Source of the DNA: DATKDU01 sp035649415
GTDB taxonomy: Bacteria; Planctomycetota; Planctomycetia; Pirellulales; Pirellulaceae
Length of the DNA: 64,000 bases
Assembly: GCA_035649415.1 (NCBI GenBank)
Contig: DASRJP010000353.1
Span: 1 to 64,000 of the forward strand
Direction of reading: 5' to 3'
Shown: positions 8,309 through 16,277 of the stretch, one piece after another
Numbering within the stretch: the first letter of the stretch is position 1
Layout of the letters: each line of letters begins with the position of its first letter
Program-made: the position numbers and the translations under genes
Notes under the pieces: generated by a model
What the model saw: the letters and a program-made list of their open reading frames with translations, nothing else
Told to the model about the DNA's origin: nothing
The model's database searches: none

Positions 8309-11284
8309 ATGCACCGATCGATTGTTTTTACCATTCTCATTCCTTTTGCCCTGGCAATAGTCTCGCTAGGACAATCCCCGCAGGATCAGCCCGCCGATTC
8401 GGCGGAGAAGGACTATTCGGCCGAATTGCCGCGGATCGCTCCCACGCCGGCGGCCGAGGCGGCCAAGACGTTTACCGTGGCCAAGGGCTTTCGGATGGAC
8501 CTGGTTGCCGCCGAGCCACTCGTGGCGGATCCGATTGCCATCTGCTTCGACGAGCACCTGCGGATGTTCGTCTGCGAGATGCGCGGATATTCTGAGCAGC
8601 GGGAGGAGAATCTCAGTCAGATCCGCCTTTTGGAAGATTCCGACGGCGACGGCACGTATGACAAATGGACCGTGTTTGCGGACGGTCTGAAATGGCCCAC
8701 GGCGCTATTCTGGTACGGCGGCCAACTGCTCGTGGCCGATGCGCCCGATCTTTTTTCGCTCAAGGACACCGACGGCGACGGGAAAGCCGACGAACGGAAA
8801 ACCCTGTTTACCGGTTTTGGCACCAGCAACGTGCAGGGGTTGCTCAACTCCTTCCAGTGGGGGCTCGACAACCGGATCTATGGCGCGACCAGTTCCAGCG
8901 GAGCGGAGATCACCAAACCCGACGATCCAAGTTTCAAGCTCGCGCTCCGCGGCCGCGACTTTGCGCTCGACCCGCGCAGCATGTCGATGATCGCCACCAG
9001 CGGCGGCGCGCAGCACGGCATGAGCCTGAGCGACTGGGGGGACCGGTTCGTGTGCTCGAACAGCGACCACATTCAGCAGGTGCTGTTTGAGGATGCCTAC
9101 GTCGGCCGCAATCCGTATCTGGCGGCGCCATCGCCGCGCCAGAGCATCGCGGCCGACGGCCCGCAGGCCGACGTCTTCCGCACCAGCCCCATCGAGCCGT
9201 GGCGGATCGTCCGCACCCGGCTGCGGGTCAAGGGACTCGTGCCCGGCCCCGTTGAAGGAGGGGGCCGCCCGGCCGGGTATTTCACCAGCGCCACCGGCGT
9301 GACGATTTATCGCGGCAACGCCTGGCCAAACGAGTGGCGCGGCGTGGCAGTCGTTGGCGACGTCGGCAGCAACATCATCCATCGCAAACAGCTCAAAGAC
9401 CTGGGACTCGAATTCTCCGCCACTCGGATCGACGAGAAATCGGAGTTCGTCAGCTCTCGTGACATCTGGTTCCGCCCAGTGCAATTCGCCAATGCGCCGG
9501 ACGGCACGCTTTACGTCTGCGACATGTATCGCGAGACGATCGAGCACCCGGCGAGCCTGCCGCCGGTCATCAAGAAGCATCTCGATCTGACGAGCGGGCG
9601 CGACCAGGGGCGCATCTGGCGGATTGCACCCGAGGGTTTCACTTATCCGCGGCTCAAAAAGCCAGCGGAGATGACGACGGCCCAGCTCGTGGCACTGCTG
9701 GAGCACGACAACGGCTGGCATCGGGACACGGCCGCCCGACTGCTCTACGAACGGCAGGATGCCAAGGCAGTGCCGCTGCTCGCGAAACTGGCCAGCGGTT
9801 CGAAATCGCCGCTGGCGCGAATGCACGCCCTGTATGCACTCGACGGTCTGGCAGCCTTGGACGGCGACACTATATTGCCGCGCCTGACGGACGATCATCC
9901 GCGCGTGCGGCAGCATGCTGTGAAGCTGGCGGAAAGGCTGGCCGATGCGCCTGCCATACGGCAGCGGCTGCTCGCCATGCCGACCGATGCCGACTACCGC
10001 GTGCGCTATCAGCTTGCGTTTACCCTCGGTCAGGTGGACGACCCGCGGCAGCCGGAGACACTGGCCACATTGGCGAAACAAGGAGGGCCACTGATGGCGC
10101 TGGCGGTGCAAAGCTCGCTGAAGCAGGGAGCAGGACAGGTATTATCGCTGCTTGCAAGTGACGCGAAATACCGCGGCACCGCGGACGGAAAATCGTTTCT
10201 GCGCAGCATGGCGGCGCAGATCGGCCAGCAGCAGTCGGCGGACGACGTGGCGGCACTCCTCAAGACGCTGACCGTGCTGGCTGGAGAAAAGGACGGTGTG
10301 CTGCAAGTGATTTTGCAGGGGCTGGCGCTCAAGCCGGGGAGCAAGCTGGCCGAGCAGGTCGCGGCTGCCACCGGAGGGAAGTCGGAGGAATTAATGAAGC
10401 AGGTCGTCAGCGAGGCGCTTCGCGCCGCCGCCGACGGCGAGCAAAAGCTTCCCGCGCGGCTGGCCGCCGCGCAGCAACTGCGGCTGGGGAAGCTGGCGGA
10501 GGTGGAAGAGACCTTACTGGCACTCCTGGAACCTGCGCAGCCGGCCGACCTTCAGGCTGCGGCACTGGCCACGCTGGCTTCCTTCGACGCGCCCGAAGTC
10601 GCCGCCGCGATCCTGACGCGATTTGCCGTCTTCAGCCCGCGGCTCAAGGGGCAGGCGACCGACGCGCTCCTGTCGCGGCCAGCCTGGGCGATCAAGCTCA
10701 TGGAGGCAATCCAGAGCGGCGATGTTTCGGCCGGAGACGTTGATCCCGCCAGACTTAAGCTCTTGTCCGAGCATCGCGACGAAACGATCCGCACCAAGGC
10801 CGCCGCGCTGCTCAAGACCTTCCAGGTCAGCAAGCGCGGGGACGTTGTCGAAGCCTACAGGTCGATCCTCGACGCCCAGGGGAATGCTGCCCGCGGCAAA
10901 GAGCATTTTGCCAAGACCTGTGCCGCCTGCCACCGCGTGCAGGGGGTGGGCTACGAAACGGGGCCGAACATCGCGGCAATGAAGAACCGCGGGCCCGAGG
11001 CGATCCTGCTCAACGTGCTCGACCCCAACCGCGAGGTGAACCCGCAGTACCTAAGCTACGCGGCACTCCTGGAGGACGGCCGCACGATCACGGGCATGAT
11101 CGCCTCTGAGACGGCGACGAGTATCACCTTCAAGCGGGCCGACAATGCGACCGACACCGTTCTGCGGATCGACATCCAGCAGCTCAAGAGCACCGGCCAG
11201 TCGCTGATGCCTGAGGGGCTGGAGAAGCAGATCGACAAGCAGGCCATGGCGGATTTGCTCGCGTATTTCAAAAGCGTGGAGTAG
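8309..11284 (+). CDS. PVC-type dehydrogenase/HEAT protein with haem c domain
   Basis: 991 residues, secreted (hydrophobic leader 1-22). An N-terminal beta-propeller of the PVC membrane-bound dehydrogenase type (about 45-450) carries Asp-rich loops such as DSDGDGTYDKW and DTDGDGKADERKTL. HEAT-like repeats follow (about 460-850). The C-terminus is a cytochrome c domain of the Pirellula/Verrucomicrobium type with CAACH at 871-875. The family is widespread in planctomycetes and thought to oxidise sugars or alcohols outside the inner membrane and pass electrons to the haem, though few members have been tested. It is followed after five bases by the amidohydrolase gene, suggesting one operon with that gene and the glycosyltransferase. 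Confidence 0.88.
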   Translation: MHRSIVFTILIPFALAIVSLGQSPQDQPADSAEKDYSAELPRIAPTPAAEAAKTFTVAKGFRMDLVAAEPLVADPIAICFDEHLRMFVCEMRGYSEQREENLSQIRLLEDSDGDGTYDKWTVFADGLKWPTALFWYGGQLLVADAPDLFSLKDTDGDGKADERKTLFTGFGTSNVQGLLNSFQWGLDNRIYGATSSSGAEITKPDDPSFKLALRGRDFALDPRSMSMIATSGGAQHGMSLSDWGDRFVCSNSDHIQQVLFEDAYVGRNPYLAAPSPRQSIAADGPQADVFRTSPIEPWRIVRTRLRVKGLVPGPVEGGGRPAGYFTSATGVTIYRGNAWPNEWRGVAVVGDVGSNIIHRKQLKDLGLEFSATRIDEKSEFVSSRDIWFRPVQFANAPDGTLYVCDMYRETIEHPASLPPVIKKHLDLTSGRDQGRIWRIAPEGFTYPRLKKPAEMTTAQLVALLEHDNGWHRDTAARLLYERQDAKAVPLLAKLASGSKSPLARMHALYALDGLAALDGDTILPRLTDDHPRVRQHAVKLAERLADAPAIRQRLLAMPTDADYRVRYQLAFTLGQVDDPRQPETLATLAKQGGPLMALAVQSSLKQGAGQVLSLLASDAKYRGTADGKSFLRSMAAQIGQQQSADDVAALLKTLTVLAGEKDGVLQVILQGLALKPGSKLAEQVAAATGGKSEELMKQVVSEALRAAADGEQKLPARLAAAQQLRLGKLAEVEETLLALLEPAQPADLQAAALATLASFDAPEVAAAILTRFAVFSPRLKGQATDALLSRPAWAIKLMEAIQSGDVSAGDVDPARLKLLSEHRDETIRTKAAALLKTFQVSKRGDVVEAYRSILDAQGNAARGKEHFAKTCAACHRVQGVGYETGPNIAAMKNRGPEAILLNVLDPNREVNPQYLSYAALLEDGRTITGMIASETATSITFKRADNATDTVLRIDIQQLKSTGQSLMPEGLEKQIDKQAMADLLAYFKSVE

Positions 11285-11289
11285 GGCCG

Positions 11290-12276
11290 ATGCAGAGTGC
11301 AGAGTGCAGATTGCAGAGTGCGGCGGCGATAACACGACGATCGTTCTGTCGCGCAGTTGCGGCTGCGGTTGCTGCGGCAGGAGCAGCCGCCGTCACGCGC
11401 CGCGCCGCCGCCCAGGAAAAATTCCCCAACGGCAAATACGTGGACATGCACACCCACCTGGGGCAGACGTGGAACACCACGCAGCCCCTCTCGGCCGAGG
11501 AGCTGTTGCGGTGGATGGATGCGCATAGCGTGTCTCAGGCAGTCGTGCTGCCACTGACAAGTCCGGAGTCGTCGAGCTTTTTACTGACCAGCGACTTCGT
11601 CCTGGCCGAGACGAAGCCTTTTCGTGACCGGCTGATCCCGTTTTGCTCCATTGATCCGCGCACGAGTTACACCGGCGGCGTGAAAGGGCTGGTCGCGATC
11701 CTCAAGCGGTGGATCGATCTAGGGGCCAAGGGCTTTGGCGAGCACAAGCCGGGGGTCAACATCGATGACCCGCGGAACATGACGATCTACGCCGCGTGCA
11801 ACGAGCTCAAGCTCCCGCTGCTGTTTCACATCGACAGCCAGCGGAACATGGACAAGCCGGGATTGCCGGGACTGGAGAAGGCGATCAAGGAGAACCCCGA
11901 CGTCAACTTCATCGGCCACGGTCCCGGGTGGTGGGCCTCGATCAGCGGGGGCATATCGGAGCGCGATCTTGGCGGCTATCCCAAGGGGAAGGTCGCTCCC
12001 GGCGGCGCCATCGACGCCCTGATGGAAAAGTATCCCAATATCTACGCCGACCTGTCGGCCGGAAGCGGCGCCGGCGCCATTAGCCGCGACCTCGATTTCG
12101 GCCGCGAGTTCCTAATTCGCCGCCAGGATCGCGTCTGCTTCGGCACCGATTTTCTTTCTCCTGGCCAGGGAGTGCCGCAATTCGATCTGTTCGAGCAGCA
12201 GCTCGAGTTGCCGGAAGAAGTGCAGCGGAAGGTGTTCCGGGACAACGGGCGGAAGCTGCTGGGACTAGGTGCATGA
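11290..12276 (+). CDS. exported amidohydrolase-family TIM-barrel hydrolase
   Basis: 328 residues with a Tat-like leader (ITRRSFCRAV, then an alanine-rich hydrophobic run). The mature part has the metal-binding HxH (His54, His56 in DMHTHLG), FHIDSQ, the GHG turn, and a late GTDF motif expected to carry the catalytic aspartate; this is the amidohydrolase-2 arrangement. The substrate is unknown. The first codons lie in a heptamer repeat (GCAGAGT-type, 11292-11319). An in-frame TTG at 11311 would skip most of the repeat and still include the whole leader, so the start is uncertain. The stop overlaps the next start as ATGA, implying translational coupling with the glycosyltransferase. Confidence 0.85.
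   Translation: MQSAECRLQSAAAITRRSFCRAVAAAVAAAGAAAVTRRAAAQEKFPNGKYVDMHTHLGQTWNTTQPLSAEELLRWMDAHSVSQAVVLPLTSPESSSFLLTSDFVLAETKPFRDRLIPFCSIDPRTSYTGGVKGLVAILKRWIDLGAKGFGEHKPGVNIDDPRNMTIYAACNELKLPLLFHIDSQRNMDKPGLPGLEKAIKENPDVNFIGHGPGWWASISGGISERDLGGYPKGKVAPGGAIDALMEKYPNIYADLSAGSGAGAISRDLDFGREFLIRRQDRVCFGTDFLSPGQGVPQFDLFEQQLELPEEVQRKVFRDNGRKLLGLGA
11292..11319. repeat. heptamer tandem repeat at a start codon
   Basis: Four tandem 7-base units, GCAGAGT, GCAGAGT, GCAGATT, GCAGAGT, start on the G of the ATG at 11290. Because seven is not a multiple of three, gain or loss of one unit would shift the frame between that ATG and the Tat leader. Whether this happens is not shown by the sequence. Confidence 0.8.
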
Positions 12277-13445
12277 GCGCGCTCTGGCACTGGTACGACG
12301 CGATCCTCTTTTACACCGCCCTGTTCAACCTGGGGATGGTCTTCGTCTGCATGGTGCTGCTCATGCGGGCCGGGCGAATGATCAAGTTCCTCCGCGACCT
12401 TCCGGTCCCCAGCGGGCCGCTGCCCAAGGTATCGATCATCGTCCCGGCGCGGAACGAAGAGCGGAACATTGCCGAGGCGTTGACTTCGCTTCTGTCCCTG
12501 GACTACCCCGACTACGAGCTGCTAGTGGTGAACGATCGCTCGACAGACGGGACGGGCGCCATTCTCGATCGGCTGGCGGCCGGTCAGCCGCGACTCAAGG
12601 TCGTGCACATCTCACACTTGCCCGGCGGCTGGCTCGGGAAGAACCATGCCATGCACTTTGCGGCCGGGCAAGCCAGCGGCGAGCTGCTCCTGTTCACTGA
12701 TGCCGACATCGTCTATCAGCCGACCGCCCTGGCTCGGGCCGTGGGTTACTTCCGAGATCAGCAGCTCGATCACCTGGCGATCGGTCCCGACACGCGCATG
12801 CCCACCTGGCTGCTCAAGTCGTTCGTCGTGATGTTCTGCATGATGTTTTACCTCTACACGCGCCCGTGGGCGATCCGCAATCCCAAGAGTTCAGCCCACA
12901 TCGGCATCGGCGCGTTCAACCTCGTCCGGGCCGACGTCTACCGGGCCACCGGCGGCTTTGCGGCCCTGGCCATGCGCCCCGACGACGACCTCAAGCTTGG
13001 AAAGCTGATCAAGAAAAACGGGTTTCGCCAGGACCTCTTATTTGGCAGCGATATGATCTGCGTCGAGTGGTATGCCTCGGTCCGCGAGATGATGGTCGGC
13101 CTGGAGAAGAATACTCTCGCTGCCGTCGACTACAGCCTGCCATTCGTGGTCCTGTACACGTCCTCGATGCTTGCGTTCAACGTCTGGCCTTATTTGGCCG
13201 TTTTTCTGACCTGGGGCGCAACCCGCTGGCTGTACATTGCCGTCGCCTTGAGCCTGTGGGGCCTGGCCCTTGGCTCGGCCCGCAACATTGGCTTCCGCTG
13301 GCACACGGCGCTCGGCTTCCCGCTGGTCGTGGCGATTTTGGTGTTTGCCACCTGGCGGTCCGTGCTGCTGACCTACTGGCGCGGCGGCATTCGCTGGCGC
13401 GACACGCATTATCCGCTGCGCGAGCTGCAAGCGAATCGAGTCTAA
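12273..13445 (+). CDS. membrane glycosyltransferase, family 2 (HpnB/CruC-like)
   Basis: 390 residues. An N-terminal membrane segment (about 8-30) precedes a GT-A domain: VSIIVPARNEERNI, DRSTDGTG, and the metal-binding DAD at about 143-145. After this come GGWLGKNHAMHFAAGQA, the acceptor region, and three to four C-terminal membrane spans (about 290-375). The GGWLGKNHA stretch is characteristic of family-2 transferases related to hopanoid-associated HpnB and carotenoid CruC. These act at the cytoplasmic face of the inner membrane on a lipid acceptor. No hopanoid or carotenoid gene is nearby, so the acceptor is not known. The start overlaps the stop of the amidohydrolase (ATGA). Confidence 0.88.
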   Translation: MSALWHWYDAILFYTALFNLGMVFVCMVLLMRAGRMIKFLRDLPVPSGPLPKVSIIVPARNEERNIAEALTSLLSLDYPDYELLVVNDRSTDGTGAILDRLAAGQPRLKVVHISHLPGGWLGKNHAMHFAAGQASGELLLFTDADIVYQPTALARAVGYFRDQQLDHLAIGPDTRMPTWLLKSFVVMFCMMFYLYTRPWAIRNPKSSAHIGIGAFNLVRADVYRATGGFAALAMRPDDDLKLGKLIKKNGFRQDLLFGSDMICVEWYASVREMMVGLEKNTLAAVDYSLPFVVLYTSSMLAFNVWPYLAVFLTWGATRWLYIAVALSLWGLALGSARNIGFRWHTALGFPLVVAILVFATWRSVLLTYWRGGIRWRDTHYPLRELQANRV

Positions 13446-13581
13446 CCCTCGGTCGGATCGGGCCGTTCCGTCCCAGAATTCATATTGGCGCCGGGTCATT
13501 CAACCTGTTGCCCTTGCCAACTCGGAACGGCGCGGCCATAAATAGACACACGTTCGATTCCTCGCCCTTTTTCATTCATCC

Positions 13582-13767
13582 ATGGATACTGCCATCGCTG
13601 AAACTCACGAGCACGACACTGCTTCGCATTTCCCTCCCGACGAGGAGCGGGACCTGCGCCACGAAGATAGCATGGCGTGGCACGACATCGTGAAAATCCT
13701 GCTGGGCATCATCTCGATCGGCGTGATCCTGGCCATCACGTGCGTCTATCTGACGCTCAACCTGTAG
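13582..13767 (+). CDS. small single-span membrane protein
   Basis: 61 residues: an acidic N-terminal half (DEERDLRHEDSMAWHD) followed by one clear membrane segment at about 38-58 (LLGIISIGVILAITCVYLTL). The codon use and length are credible for a real small protein, and it is in the same direction as the glycosyltransferase, 136 bases downstream. I do not recognise a family. Confidence 0.55.
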   Translation: MDTAIAETHEHDTASHFPPDEERDLRHEDSMAWHDIVKILLGIISIGVILAITCVYLTLNL

Positions 13768-13784
13768 GCCGCCGGCAGCATCTC

Positions 13785-15056
13785 TCAATCCCGCCAGAAG
13801 GTCGATTCTTTGCTCGGCTGATACCGCACGGCCAGGTGCGGCGTCTCGATCCGCTTCTGTCCCGCGGCCAGCGACTTCAGTCCCGCCTGCACAAGCCCGC
13901 TGGTCAGCAGCGTCCGCTCGACCGGATACGGCGCCTTGCCGGTGACGAACATCTCCTCCGCGTGCGACATGAGTGCCGCCGAATAAACCACGTTGGGATT
14001 CGGCGGCAGGTGGAACAGCGTGGACAAGGGCTCGCGCTGGCCCTTCAGCCGGGCGGCAAACGTGAAGTCCTCGACCAGGCCGTTCAGCAGCAGCATCGTT
14101 GCCACCAGCCCGTCGGCATACTCGAATCGGTACGCCACTGGCTCCTTAACCCACTCCTCGATCTGTTTCTGCGTCGGATAGCGGTGGCTAAACGTCTCCG
14201 GCTGGGCCAGCGTGTGGCTCCGCGACAGACAGGCCTCAAAGAGCCGCCCGTCCCAGCCGCCGGATTTCCATGAGCCGGCCCGCATCGCGTCCCACACTGA
14301 GGCCCCTCGCAGCGCGTGCATCGCCACCACTCCGGTCTCGCCGCCGCGCCGCCGCTCCGCCATGCACTGGATCGTCTCCAGCGCGTGGAAGTCATAGATG
14401 TCCACCGCCCCCATCGCCACGCACACGATCTCCTCGACCTCGGCGCCCAGCGGCATGTCGATCGCGGGCATCCGCCAGGTCACCGGCAGCGACGAACCGG
14501 CCAAAAACGGAAACTTCATCGCGCGGGCCGTATCGACCATCTCCTTGGCCCACTCGAAATTCCACGACAGGTGCTTGTCGTTGAACACGGGCGTCGTGCG
14601 TCCGTCCTTCTGGAAGACTTCGACCACCTGCTTGAAGAACTGGTACCGCGGATATTGCTTCTGCCCGATCTCGTTGACCGGGTAGTTGCCGTGCTCGCCG
14701 ATGACCAGCACCGCGTCCACCGCCAGCTTGTCGCCGCCGCAGCGGAGGGCCTCGGAAATCGTCGGATAGATGGGGAAGTCGAACTCCTTGGCTCGCGCGC
14801 TGCTCAGGTCTCCGTCGGGGGTCTGATCGACATAGGCTGCCACCACGTCCAGGGGTGGCCGATGCCACTTGCCCCGCCGCGGATAGCCGTGGAGAAACCG
14901 TTCGGCCATGTGCCAGGCGTGCGAGCGGTAGCGCCACTCGGTGGTGACGACGGCCATCCGCTTGCGTGGCGGATCCTGCCCGGCTGCCAGTGAAGCGAGC
15001 GGCATTGCGGCCAGGGTGGCTCCCGCCGTGGAGAGAAAGGTGCGTCTGGTAAACAT
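13785..15056 (-). CDS. Tat-exported protein of unknown function
   Basis: 423 residues from an ATG with GGAGG six bases upstream. The N-terminus, MFTRRTFLSTAGATLAAMPL, is a textbook twin-arginine leader. The mature protein starts with a Rossmann-like strand (RKRMAVVTTEWRYRSH) and resembles the secreted Gfo/Idh-like proteins of planctomycetes in layout, but lacks a GxGxxG motif, so NAD(P) binding is not supported. It lies 19 bases after the stop of the YVTN propeller gene on the same strand and is probably co-transcribed with it. A frame open up to 15218 extends into that gene; I reject this extension because of the strong ribosome-binding site and leader at 15056. Confidence 0.75.
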   Translation of the reverse strand: MFTRRTFLSTAGATLAAMPLASLAAGQDPPRKRMAVVTTEWRYRSHAWHMAERFLHGYPRRGKWHRPPLDVVAAYVDQTPDGDLSSARAKEFDFPIYPTISEALRCGGDKLAVDAVLVIGEHGNYPVNEIGQKQYPRYQFFKQVVEVFQKDGRTTPVFNDKHLSWNFEWAKEMVDTARAMKFPFLAGSSLPVTWRMPAIDMPLGAEVEEIVCVAMGAVDIYDFHALETIQCMAERRRGGETGVVAMHALRGASVWDAMRAGSWKSGGWDGRLFEACLSRSHTLAQPETFSHRYPTQKQIEEWVKEPVAYRFEYADGLVATMLLLNGLVEDFTFAARLKGQREPLSTLFHLPPNPNVVYSAALMSHAEEMFVTGKAPYPVERTLLTSGLVQAGLKSLAAGQKRIETPHLAVRYQPSKESTFWRD

Positions 15057-15075
15057 GAAGCCTCCGCTGGGCCCG

Positions 15076-16209
15076 CTACGGTACCTTTCTCCCCACGCCG
15101 AACTGGTCGCCATTAGCCACTGGCATACCCCCACGGAAATGGATTTCGACCATTTTCTCGCTATGGACTTCGCGACCTTTCTCGTCGGCCAGTGCGGCCA
15201 CGATATTCTTGCTGGCAACGTCGATGACTTCGCCCGTCGATGGATAAGCGAATTTGCCGTCGAGGCTGAACGTCACCCAGCCTGGCTGCTCCCGCAGGCC
15301 GATGCTCTCTTTCTGCTTGGGTGGATCGACCGTGTTGTCGAATACGTGCACCTTCTGGTTGAAGGCATCGACCACCCACACCTCTCTTTCATCGGGCGTC
15401 AGGCCAATGCCGTGGCTGGGGCACCCGTGCCGCTTCACGGGGCCGACCTCGAATCCCTGCACCTGCACGGCGCGGAGTTTCTTGCCATTGGTCAAGTCGC
15501 CGATCTCGAAGCCGAGCAGATTGTTAACGCAAATGTAGGCCCGCGAGCGGTCCCCATTGACCGTGAATGGCCGGATGGCCCCCGAGAAGGGACCCACCTG
15601 CTGGACGATCTGGTGCTTTTGCGTGTCGGCGACGAATAGCACGGGCGACTTGAGGCCACCCAGGTACATCCGCTGGCCGTCGCGGCTGACGACCGTGTTG
15701 TGCGCCCCGCTCTTGGTCTCGATCGGTGTGATGAGCTTGCCGGTCGCCGCTTCGATCACGTTCCAAGTATCTTGCTCGAATGATGGGACGTACAGTGTCT
15801 TGCCATCGGGCGTGATTGACATCCGGTCCGTACCGTTGGGCGGCGTGATTTCCCACAGCGTCTTCTCGCTGACGAGGTCCAGGCAATACAGCTTCGACCG
15901 CGTCGTGAAAAACAGCCTCTTGCCGGCGGCGTCGGCGCAGACTCCCTTAATGTTGTCGGGCTTCGGCTCGCGACTGGCCGGCGTTTCAATGCGTTTCACG
16001 AGCTTATGGCCGTCGTCGATGCTGAACATCAAAATTCCCGCGCCGCCAAACTCCAGGTAGTCGCGAATGCCGGGGCAGACAACGTACAAGTAGCGGCCGT
16101 CGGCCGGGCGGTCGGCGGCGCGGGCCGCCATCGGAAACAGGAAGATCCATAGTCCCAGGAGCAGTCGGCGATTGATCGTTCCGGCCAATGGCGAAGAGGA
16201 TCGATACAT
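15076..16209 (-). CDS. secreted YVTN-type beta-propeller protein
   Basis: 377 residues with a Sec leader (about 14-31, ending AARAAD). The rest consists of repeated beta-strand blades: TPDGKTLYVPSF, SRDGQRMYLGGL, TPDEREVWVVDA, SLDGKFAYPSTG, typical of the 40-residue YVTN/SMP-30-like family. Such proteins act in the periplasm or at the surface as binding or lactonase-like propellers; no catalytic site can be assigned. A GAGGG ribosome-binding site precedes the ATG. First gene of a probable two-gene unit with the Tat protein. Confidence 0.82.
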   Translation of the reverse strand: MYRSSSPLAGTINRRLLLGLWIFLFPMAARAADRPADGRYLYVVCPGIRDYLEFGGAGILMFSIDDGHKLVKRIETPASREPKPDNIKGVCADAAGKRLFFTTRSKLYCLDLVSEKTLWEITPPNGTDRMSITPDGKTLYVPSFEQDTWNVIEAATGKLITPIETKSGAHNTVVSRDGQRMYLGGLKSPVLFVADTQKHQIVQQVGPFSGAIRPFTVNGDRSRAYICVNNLLGFEIGDLTNGKKLRAVQVQGFEVGPVKRHGCPSHGIGLTPDEREVWVVDAFNQKVHVFDNTVDPPKQKESIGLREQPGWVTFSLDGKFAYPSTGEVIDVASKNIVAALADEKGREVHSEKMVEIHFRGGMPVANGDQFGVGRKVP

Positions 16210-16277
16210 GGCGGAGCCCTCGAGGAAAAAGAACCCTTAAGCGTCGGACGTGCCGCAGTGCCGCATGCCCTGCTGGC

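Noticed and set aside
8705..10111. 468-codon antisense frame under the haem c dehydrogenase-like gene
   Set aside because: The plus strand encodes a clear propeller and HEAT protein. The antisense product has no recognisable features.
13545..13575. tRNA T-arm-like GTTCGATTCC
   Set aside because: The flanking bases do not form the T stem, and no acceptor or anticodon stem is found.
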